A stretch of DNA of 26,645 nucleotides from Didymodactylos carnosus (taxonomy: Eukaryota; Rotifera; Eurotatoria; Philodinida; Philodinidae). Shown here piece after piece: positions 11,601 through 18,611 of the stretch. A program made the translations under genes and the position numbers. The DNA lies in assembly GCA_905250885.1 (NCBI GenBank), contig CAJNOQ010002050.1, forward strand, positions 1 to 26,645. Direction: 5' to 3'. Numbering within the stretch: the first letter of the stretch is position 1; each line of letters opens with the position of its first letter. Below the pieces are notes generated by a model. The model worked only from the letters and a program-made list of their open reading frames with translations. It did not search any database and was not told the DNA's origin.

Positions 11601-12547
11601 AGTTCTCAGAAATTGTTAGCACGAAAACGTGTGGAACATTTTATTATTGAAATAATAAACCATGACTGGAAAGATCTAGGTAAGATAAATCATTTAAACT
11701 AATAATGGCAGCATGAACTAACGGTTTTCAAGTTCACTTCGAATAATTTGCTGCAAACATTGAAGGCAGGAAGTGCTATATGTGCTACTGAAAATTTTCG
11801 AAGCATTGACTTGCTTCCTTGAAGAGACACAATTATTTCAAAATAGTTGCAAGTCGAAAAATTGCTATTCTTTACCAAATCAGAGTTGTCAAAAATCGTT
11901 TAACCAAATTTGTTGATGGGACCTTGGAGTATAAGTAATGACCTACAATGGCATAGCAGGGAGTTCATCTCATTTTCTAGCAAAGAGTCATTTTAATCAA
12001 AAGGACACACTTGGAGTCAGAGTGCCCCAGTAATAGTGTCACTTCTGATCATCAAACTATTTTCGGTGATACTTTACCGAAAATTTTGTATTTTTGGTGA
12101 TAGTAATCATGACTTAAAGCCTCAAGTGTATTTTTTATGGTGGGCGGGTTTCAGATTTTTTGAGATTTTTGATTGCGAAGATACATGCATGCTTTATGGT
12201 AACATCTAGAACGTCTGATTGCAATCTGATTAAGCAGATAAGTTAGCTCACGTCTTCTTTTCATCTTTTAAATTTTCTACTTAGGTGTGAAGGATGAACG
12301 AATTGGATTAAACATCTTTTACAACTTGCAGAAAGATTATATAGCAATATTATTGAATAACGAAGAATATTCTGCAGAAATATTAGGATGGCCAGTCGAC
12401 GATGGCCAAGAATTTCTTGACATCGTTGGTTCAAGATTTATTATACCAGAAGGTGAAAATGGTTTTCCAATATTATTAGAGAATAGAAAACATAAACAAA
12501 GAGGTTGTAACGTTTGGTTCAGAAAGAAAAAACAACTTTTATACTAG
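8626..12547 (+). CDS. FkbM-family methyltransferase, type II membrane protein (gene A)
   Basis: Exons are 8626-8901, 10789-11051, 11333-11679 and 12285-12547. All introns are GT-AG with phases 0, 2 and 1, giving about 382 residues. Exon 1 encodes a short tail, a membrane anchor (ALFLPCFLILVVVLFI) and a Pro/Thr stem of 10-residue repeats. Exon 2 carries the SAM-binding motif ILDVGMNAGYYSLL and the acidic strand end VISFDPQ. Exon 3 has VQSVSIDSL and the FkbM hallmark KIDTEGAEIGVL. Exon 4 gives a C-terminal segment with LGWPVDDG. FkbM enzymes are SAM-dependent O-methyltransferases, often acting on sugars. With this anchor, Golgi glycan methylation is inferred. The start is uncertain: ATG 8626 is the first in-frame ATG after an acceptor-like site at 8543; the position matching gene B's ATG is ATA here. 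The frame is intact through the stop TAG. Paralogue: gene B. Confidence 0.85.
8761..8870 (+). repeat. 30-bp in-frame tandem repeat in stem of gene A
   Basis: Three 30-nt units (8761-8790, 8791-8820, 8821-8850) and a partial fourth encode variants of ILSTDPAETP. The unit length keeps the frame. The array forms the Pro/Thr/Ser stem between membrane anchor and catalytic domain, and could carry O-glycans if lumenal. Confidence 0.85.
9688..10085. mobile_element. Foldback element in intron 1 of gene A
   Basis: Arms 9688-9872 and 9907-10085 are imperfect reverse complements over about 180 nt, separated by only about 35 nt. Shared blocks include AAAACAAAATGGCCGA, CACAACCTCACTGAAAAA and AACTGCATCAGATGATSCGC. 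It is absent from gene B. There is no coding capacity and no clear target duplication. Confidence 0.75.
10221..10475. mobile_element. Small terminal-inverted-repeat element (AGGTATGCACC family) in intron 1 of gene A
   Basis: It starts TAGGTATGCACCAGTTC and ends GAACTGGTGCATACCC. The interior repeats GGAACTG and CAGTTCC many times. Its ends resemble the element at 19872-20994 (CAGGCATGCACC). No 8-bp target duplication is visible, so boundaries may be off by a few bases. It is absent at the equivalent place in gene B. Confidence 0.65.
11052..11332 (+). other. Intron 2 of gene A (281 nt, phase 2)
   Basis: The donor is CAAG|GTATTC and the acceptor GATGTTTAAG|A. Splicing rebuilds LSR and continues LINKFTNQWKSYENAVW. 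A stop (TAG, 11098-11100) ends the read-through frame, so removal is needed. Gene B has the same junctions, but its intron is 1,471 nt because of nested elements. A decoy acceptor (CGTTAG at about 11210) lies inside and leads to a frame without FkbM features. Confidence 0.75.
11680..12284 (+). other. Intron 3 of gene A (605 nt, phase 1)
   Basis: The donor is CTAG|GTAAGA and the acceptor AATTTTCTACTTAG|GT. No repeat was recognised. Its last 150 nt match intron 3 of gene B closely, and the middle partly matches. Confidence 0.75.
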
Positions 12548-12578
12548 AATATATAAATGGAAAAGGGTATATATGAAT

Positions 12579-13476
12579 CAGAGTTGGAACCGGTCTAAAA
12601 ATAAGCGGCCGGTTCAAAACAGCAGACCGGACCGACCTGTGACCGGCCGGCCCAAAAATCTTTTTAGATCGGTGAAAAACGGCAAAAAGACCGGCCGGTT
12701 TTCAACAAATTTCGAAACGGTGAAAAACCGGCAAAAAACTGGGCGGTTTAGACGCTTTTATCAGTAAATCAAAATATTTTTAATGAAAAAGTCATTTTCA
12801 CTAGCTTTTTTATATATCTGTTACTTGTTTATTTGAAGTTATCACTTTTATGCACTGTCCTAATTCCAGTTTACAACAATATCTGCAACAGATTAAATAG
12901 TACCAAACAAACTGAGAATCAAACCAGAACGCGAAATATTCACAAACAAAAGAAATGAAAACTTCTTATTTTTTTGGCCAATTATTATTTAAATATGCTT
13001 CTTTCAGAACTACTAACGATTCAACACATTCAGGATCTAATTGTGATCGTTGTTTAGTGACAATTTGTCCACTTGTTGAAAAATGTCTTTATGTTGAATT
13101 TGTTGTCGTCTTTCTCAGTCTTAGTCTTTGATAGTGATACGGAAAACATGACGGTAATAGCTATAGCCAGATAGGAATTTAATCCTTTTCCGTATCACTA
13201 TCAAAGAATGACTAAGAAACAAAAGAAGAAGAAAATAGTCTGGTTTGTTCTTATTTTAATTATAGGTTATTGTATGTTAAGTCATTTGTCTTAAATTTAA
13301 TGTCTGAAGAACATGTCAGTTTTCTTGAACGAAGAAGAGAAAAATGCTAAGAATTTAAAACCGGTCGATCACCGGCCGGTTTGAAAATATTTCTAGACCG
13401 GCAAAAGATCGGTGGAGACCGGCCGGTCTAAACTTTTACACCGGACCGGCACCAGCCTGGGCCGGTTCCAACTCTG
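12579..13476. mobile_element. Non-autonomous hAT-like transposon, 898 bp, 27 bp downstream of gene A stop
   Basis: Terminal inverted repeats are CAGAGTTGGAACCGG at the start and CCGGTTCCAACTCTG at the end. Flanks are ATATGAAT (12571-12578) and ATATAAAT (13477-13484), an 8-bp target duplication with one mismatch. Gene B keeps the empty site with a single ATATGAAT. An 8-bp duplication and CAGAG ends fit hAT. Both subterminal regions are packed with CCGGCCGG-type motifs, possible transposase-binding sites. No transposase is encoded; the open frame 12573-12767 is just this repeat. A 22-nt perfect hairpin sits inside. Confidence 0.88.
13125..13207. repeat. Perfect 22-bp hairpin inside the hAT-like element
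   Basis: Nucleotides 13125-13146 and 13186-13207 are exact reverse complements (core GATAGTGATACGGAAAA), with a 39-nt loop. ACTAAG/CTTAGT pairs extend the stem after a small bulge. It may be a second, nested insertion or a structural part of the element. Confidence 0.8.
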
Positions 13477-13559
13477 ATATAAATAGAGAAAGTGAAAACT
13501 GGTCTAAAGAAAAAAGGTTAAACAAAAATTGGTTGTTGAAAATTGGTCAAGAACTTAGT

Positions 13560-13565
13560 AATAAA
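13560..13565 (+). promoter_or_regulatory. Candidate poly(A) signal of gene A, displaced by insertion
   Basis: AATAAA in a stretch shared with gene B, where it lies at 23498-23503 about 110 nt after the stop. In gene A the 898-bp element pushes it about 1 kb from the stop. This is the only shared AATAAA found close downstream; its use is inferred. Confidence 0.4.
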
Positions 13566-13738
13566 AGAAGAATGACATTTTATTAAACAAATGACTTTCA
13601 TGGAGACAAATAAGTTACGTTGAAAAGTAGTTCCGAAGCAATCTGTATTCCTGTTCAAAGAAATATGGTCATATTAGTTTTAGTCTGTTAAGAGATTTCA
13701 GATGAGTACTCAACAAATTTATCCACCTGCCTTGTACT

Positions 13739-14109
13739 ACAAGGCACAAGGCAGTAGAGATGTGCAGGATAACTGTTTACGGAGCCCTTGTCATACCCTA
13801 CGGTTTGAAAATTTGAGAACTTTTTATTTACAATTATTTCTTTATATTTTTTAAATAAATGAATTATATTGATAAAAATTCTTTCGTAGCAATTTCGTAG
13901 CAACATAATGTTAGCGATCGTTTCTAAATTCTAAAAATGGATGTCTTGCATCCAATAAAATAAAGAGTTTAAAATAACTTGAATAATAAATAAGGTCGGT
14001 CGCTAGCGATCGACCTCAATGTTGTAACGACGACATATTTTTTTAGATAAAGCTCTGGCCCTACCCTGGGTAGGGTAGGGTGAGGTAAGGGCGCCCTGCA
14101 CATCTCTAC
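13739..14109. mobile_element. Second private insertion downstream of gene A, 371 bp
   Basis: The 8-bp site CTTGTACT occurs at 13731-13738 and again at 14110-14117, and once only in gene B, so the insertion is bounded exactly. Inverted repeats TAGAGATGTGCAGG (13755-13768) and CCTGCACATCTCTA (14095-14108) lie near the ends. The left one is preceded by 16 nt of ACAAGGC-rich filler. A near-perfect 24-nt palindrome around CGCTAGCG lies at about 13993-14016. Probably a hAT-like MITE. Confidence 0.8.
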
Positions 14110-14159
14110 CTTGTACTTGCTTTCGAATTAAATTTCTCTGAATCGAAGCATAAAAGGAC

Positions 14160-14280
14160 ATAGCATTTTATGCAGTTTTGTAGCACGGAAAAAACTGCAT
14201 CGAATAGACATAAAACTGGTCTCTGCTTTCTGTTAGCATTTTTAAAAATCTAAAGTACTCGAAGAAAGTACTCGCTCATC
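14160..14280. other. Spacer between duplicated blocks, start
   Basis: Unique sequence after the right edge of copy A, with nothing recognised before the retroelement remnant. Confidence 0.3.
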
Positions 14281-14516
14281 TTCGGAGGTGTTCTGCTAGA
14301 TTTTCAGAAAGCATTTGATAATGTTAGTCAGTGAGATGATTTAGTCCTTGATTTATAAACTCGTGTTAGGTTATTCGCTGACGATGTTATTCTCATTCAC
14401 CATGAGTCTGTTCCACTAGAAGCAAGTGGAACAATGAACAGAGCCTTAGTTTGTGTTCTCAAATGGTCTCTAACATGGCATTTGTACTTGGAAGTGACTA
14501 TTCGCACTCAGATAGA
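14281..14516 (+). pseudogene. Non-LTR retrotransposon reverse transcriptase remnant, internally deleted
   Basis: Frame 1 reads GGVLLDFQKAFDNVSQ from 14284, matching reverse transcriptase motif A (LDFxKAFD), then stops. From 14371 the same frame reads LFADDVILIHHESV, matching motif C (FADD), followed by a segment with two tryptophans typical of LINE reverse transcriptases. The normal 70-100 residues between these motifs are missing. No endonuclease or tail is seen. Confidence 0.75.
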
Positions 14517-14934
14517 CATAGTCAATCGACTATGTGCACTCAAGTACAGTATTAATAGACAATATAATTGACTATCTTACTTATCTTGAATTTCACATGT
14601 GCAATTTATTGAACTTAAAACAAAATTAATCACTTTATATCTTTATATAAATTTATAGTCGTTAATCTTTCTAATCTTCACTTTAATCTTTTCATTTGGT
14701 ACTTCAAATCAAACGAAATAAATTGATAATTTTTAGAATCAAATGGACCGATTTATTAGAATCTCATTTATAATAATAAATAAATATTATTATATCATTA
14801 AAAGGTCTATTATACTTAAATCTAACTATTTTATTCGCATTCAAGGATAAGCTCATACTAGTCTGTTATTGTTGACCCTTGATTCAACGCACAACAGTGA
14901 ATAAGTAGTTTATCGTAATTCTTCAACAAAAAAA
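14517..14934. other. AT-rich spacer with a short perfect hairpin
   Basis: A 7-bp stem CATAGTC/GACTATG with a 4-nt loop lies at 14517-14534. The remainder is strongly AT-rich and holds no recognisable gene. Confidence 0.35.
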
Positions 14935-14936
14935 AT

Positions 14937-15500
14937 GGAGCAAGACAAAGATTCTGCTTTGCAAAGCAATTCGACAATTGGTTGCATTTTGAAAAAGATT
15001 TTAAAAATTGGTGTGGTAAATACTATTAGCCAGTGTATATTAAACACTCTTCAATGAAACATAATAAAAAAATAATGAAAGAATTGTTTGATCGTTTTCG
15101 ATACGAAAATGTAAAGTATGTATGTCATCATAGCGGCTCTGTTAGAAGAAATATCAAGGATGAATCAAGATCAAATCAAGAATTAGCGCGAACTGATTGC
15201 GAGTTCCATTTTAAAATAAAACATAATACGGAACTAAATAAAATTATTTTTATAGATAATAAAACTTTAACTCATAATCATCCGATAGATGAGAAAATTT
15301 ATTAAAATTATTCACAAAGAATAAGGGCTTAGAAGAAAATAACCAAGGATACACAGTTATGTGAAACGCTGATCACAGCGAATTCTTCAACATATAATGA
15401 TTGAAAAATAATAAATGAAAAATTTGACATTAATTTAACGCGGAACGATATAAATAATTTTAAAGAAAAGATAGAGTTTAACCCACTATCCGTCCCAAAA
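14937..15500 (+). pseudogene. FAR1/ZSWIM-like transposase N-terminal fragment (Mutator-like element), decayed
   Basis: One frame reads FDNWLHFEKDFKNWCGKYY, stop, then YVCHHSGSVRRN with later TDCEFHFKIKH and LTHNHPIDEK. The order Cys-His...Cys...His-x-His matches the WRKY-GCM1-like zinc finger of FAR1/ZSWIM proteins and MULE transposases. The same frame continues past stops to KFDINLTRNDINNFKEK (15423-15473), like the linker preceding the MULE DDE core. In-frame stops are TAG 15027, TAA 15303, TAG 15330 and TGA 15402. The longest uninterrupted stretch is 15033-15305. No DDE core or SWIM motif follows, so this is a truncated, dead fragment. Confidence 0.65.
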
Positions 15501-15667
15501 TACAATGCCATCGGTTACTTTCGAAATAATTCAATCACACTGACAGATAGCGACCTGCGATTTTCACCATCGTGTTGCTAAGACCCTAAGACATGTTTTT
15601 GTAAGCAGAAAATGTTCCAACATTTTCACAAAGTCCGATTATCTAGAGAATCTTTCGCAGCTCCATT
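15501..15667. other. Spacer
   Basis: No gene or repeat recognised between the FAR1-like fragment and the foldback arm, although its last 30 nt are weakly similar to sequence beyond the other arm. Confidence 0.3.
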
Positions 15668-16332
15668 CTCAGAAAACTATACATACAATGTTAGTAATTT
15701 TGTTGCACGCGTAGATTACTCCACAAAATTATGCAGATCTCAGCTCTCCAGCTAGCGTGGTTCGGACAGGGCTTTCTCTGAGCGCGTGTCTATCTCCGAG
15801 AAGATATTTCTGAGAATCTCGAAATGCCATGGAATATAGGTAATCGACTACGCTGAGCATAGTAACAGCATTTACTTTTATGTAGAAATGAAAATAACTT
15901 CATTAGAGGCATTTTTATGAAAAACCGGTTTTTCTCGTGTTACTAGCAAAAATTAAAATCCTTATATCTAGGTCAAATCTCATACTGACCCAAGAAACCT
16001 TTCAGGAAACGCTCAGGACAGCTCATAAATCATAATTGAACACGTAAAAAAAGAATTTCAGCTGGGCATTGATTTAGAGTTTTCCAGAAGCCTGCTAAAA
16101 AACCTCAAAGCCTCAGTGTACTGCTGAACCATCTTTTCGACTTGATCAACAGTATATGACGCCTTTTCAGTTCTGTCTGAAAGTTTCATTAGGAGATAGA
16201 CACGCGCTCGGGAAAAGCCCTGTCCGAACGACGATAGCTGGACAGCTGAGACTTGCATAATTTTGTGGGGTAACGTTCGGACCACCTACGCATGCAACAA
16301 AATTACTAACATGGTATGTATAGTTTTCTGAG
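15668..16332. mobile_element. Foldback element with about 130-140-bp inverted arms
   Basis: The left arm 15668-15797 and right arm 16191-16332 are imperfect reverse complements. Shared tracts include CTCAGAAAACTATACATAC, ATGTTAGTAATTTTGTTGCA, CACAAAATTATGCA and GCGCGTGTCTATCTCC. The roughly 390-nt centre has a minus-strand open frame (16058-16285) with no recognised family. Open frames across the right arm (16167-16424) are not called as genes. Target duplication was not found, so outer limits are approximate. Confidence 0.75.
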
Positions 16333-16564
16333 CACCTACTCAAACTTTTGAAAAATGAGGAAAATCGGCTTGAAAAGCTGTTTTCTTCTATCATCAAACG
16401 TTTTCTATTCGCAATGCGAATCACTTTACCACGGAAAAAACGAGATTTTTAAATATTTTCCTGAGAACGTGGTTAACATTTCGGAACTTTTTGTCCGCTA
16501 GTGATTCTGTAGCTCTGCACATATAGAATCTAATCTGACGGTACCAGCTTATGAAAGTGTTTCA
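16333..16564. other. Spacer
   Basis: Nothing recognised. Confidence 0.3.
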
Positions 16565-16924
16565 CTAAAAATGATGAAAATGCCCACAAAAGGACAATTC
16601 TGCTGGGAAATGGGATCTCCACAGGTCTGGATGGTCAGCATGCCATTGTTTTAAAGTTTTTGAAACGTGATATTCGTCACCAGGCGGTGATATTCGTCGA
16701 ATTATTTTGTACACAGATACTTTAAAAATAATACTTAAAACATCATTTGTGTTGTAAGTTCTTAACCATATAAGTAATGGAAGAAGTGTATTAGCGTGGA
16801 GACGATTAAAAGGTAGACGAGCACGAAAAACCCTGAATTTTTGAATACTAAATTGAACGAAAACGGATAATATGTCACAAATCGACTGAACAAACGTAGG
16901 CGTTTGGCATGATTTGAATACCAC
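16565..16924 (-). pseudogene. DDE-transposase N-terminal helix-turn-helix remnant
   Basis: A minus-strand open frame of about 119 codons contains LHANTLLPLLIWLRTYNTND followed by VLSIIFKVSVYKIIRRI. The pattern LLxLLxWLRxYxTxxxLxxxFxVSxxxxxRxI resembles the helix-turn-helix before the catalytic core of DDE_Tnp_4-type (PIF/Harbinger or IS5-like) transposases. After it the frame loses similarity, around a 12-bp direct repeat (GTGATATTCGTC at 16669-16680 and 16687-16698). No catalytic domain is seen. The family call rests on pattern only. Confidence 0.4.
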
Positions 16925-17629
16925 GCGGTCAAGGTTTTTTAGGACATCTTCAGAAACCTCCTTTTCATTCCACTTTACATTAGAAAATTAGGTAGTTTTG
17001 CCGCGCTGCATCAAATTAGTTCAAACTAAGGCAATATATGCAGAATTTCACGGTGAATCCGACAGCGGGCTTCTTATAATTCTATTCTGAGTTTCTGATA
17101 GGGTCGCCACGGTCTTTGCGATTTCTTATAGTAGATTTAGGCATTTTTCTTGTTCTGGTACTTTTTTTCTTTTTCTCTCTCCTTTCCACGCGCACATTTT
17201 GTCGTGTTTTCTCTTTTATATAGACGATACATAAGAACACCGAATAACAGATAGAACAAATTTTATTCTAAATTTAGTTTCTTTTATAGAAACGCCTCAA
17301 ATCAAGTTCAAATCAAGCAGAAATAGTGGTGAATCTAAATTTTTACATGAAAATATCGTCTCGGCCACTTTTTATACTTTTCTGTAAAAAACATAATTGC
17401 TCGTACACTTTTTCTCACCGAAAAAATCAAGATTTTAAGAATAATGAATCAGTGACATTTTTTGCTTCTCAGGTCAAACCAAATAGAATGAGATAGAGAA
17501 ATATTTAGTATTAATTAGAGTTAACCAATCTTTATTTAGCGATACTCTGCACGGGTTTACCGACGAATCGACGGCGTTACTTGAAATTACACACCCACCT
17601 AAAGCGAACCTTCAAATCAGTTGTTTGAT
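16925..17629. other. Spacer, nothing recognised
   Basis: AT-rich with pyrimidine tracts around 17160-17220 and no open frame of note. A 15-nt motif near 17184 (TTTCCACGCGCACAT) recurs inverted near 25331, which is too short to interpret. Confidence 0.35.
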
Positions 17630-17675
17630 CTCTGCTATTTTTTTATGAGATCAGAGATGATATTTAATAAAATGA

Positions 17676-17828
17676 CAAAAACATTTTGCTGCAACTTTGA
17701 ATTTATCGGCACCTTATCTAACTCCAGCTATTGATAATGTCGGAAAAATATTATATTGGAAAACTACTTCCAATAGTCAAGGGGCTCATCGAATATTGTA
17801 TGAAATTATGAATTACTTCACTGCTTAG
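17676..17828 (+). other. Open frame in sequence private to copy B
   Basis: About 50 open codons between a TGA and a TAG encode a segment with SAPYLTPAIDNVGKILYW and SQGAHRILYEIMNYF. The composition looks protein-like, but there is no start codon and I do not recognise the family. It could be an exon fragment carried in by insertion, or one lost from copy A. Confidence 0.2.
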
Positions 17829-17874
17829 AAAAGCAACATTGTGCCCTGGATCTCGTCCCTACTTTGACCTTTCA

Positions 17875-18595
17875 ATCCTGTTCATTGTACGCCTTGGTCA
17901 GTTAACACTCGTCTTTACACGATGATCCTTTTGTAGTCATGTACAAATGCTGAATGATAAGCCGTTGGCCATAAGTAACGCGGTTGAGCGATTTAGAAAT
18001 GTAACAGCATCAAAAGTCAGTGATAATATAACATCCTTCCTTTATCACATGTATTCATTCAACTGTGACACTTTCTCATCTACGTCGACTCTTACATACA
18101 TGCCCATTTCAATCACAATAGATCAAAGCACGCTTTCTAAGCAACATTTTCTACGATGTATATTGACTAGAATGAGAATCTATGCCTTATCGATGTTCTA
18201 TTAAGCTATTTAAGACAACGAATAGTTAGTGAAAGTCTATCCTAACTTTCATCAGGTATTCGGTGTCACAACAGGCATCAGTCTAAATCGCCTATTATTC
18301 CAACAATTGTCTGAGCAGCAAAATAGAAATATATTTCTTAAGTAGGATTTTTGACACCATCACTCTGTTAAAACGGGATCATTCTAAGAGCTTTTCCTTC
18401 TCTTGGAGGCATAATTTTCTAGAAACTATAAAACACTCAATGGAAACGGATAGGGGTTTCTTGAAAATCATAATGTTAAAAATGTTTCTTATTTTAGAAG
18501 AAGAGTTTTGATTTTATTCATATGACTTTGTATTTATTTTAGATGTATGCGTTCAGATAGAAAGATCTCATTTTGAACTGAGTAATCTGATTGCA
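17875..18595 (+). promoter_or_regulatory. Conserved 5' flank of gene B (promoter/5'UTR candidate)
   Basis: Partner of 7820-8543 with few substitutions and small indels not in multiples of three. The open frame 17947-18204 ends differently from its partner because of a 2-nt indel, so it is unlikely to be coding. The acceptor-like TGATTGCAG lies just before exon 1. Confidence 0.4.
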
Positions 18596-18611
18596 GCGGC
18601 TCCACTATAGC

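Larger units (their letters stand above)
7785..14159 (+). repeat. Duplicated block, copy A
   Basis: Sequence from about 7785 to 14159 recurs in the same orientation at 17630-23718. Identity is very high across the 5' flank, the exons and exon-proximal introns, and is interrupted by insertions private to one copy. Edges are shared ATTTTATGAGATCA-type sequence on the left and CGAAGCATAAAAGGAC on the right. Beyond these the copies are unrelated. Private to A: much of 9220-10545 (intron 1), 12579-13476 and 13739-14109. Confidence 0.9.

Noticed and set aside
12573..12767. Arg/Lys-rich open frame
   Set aside because: Encoded by CCGGCCGG-type subterminal repeats of a transposable element.
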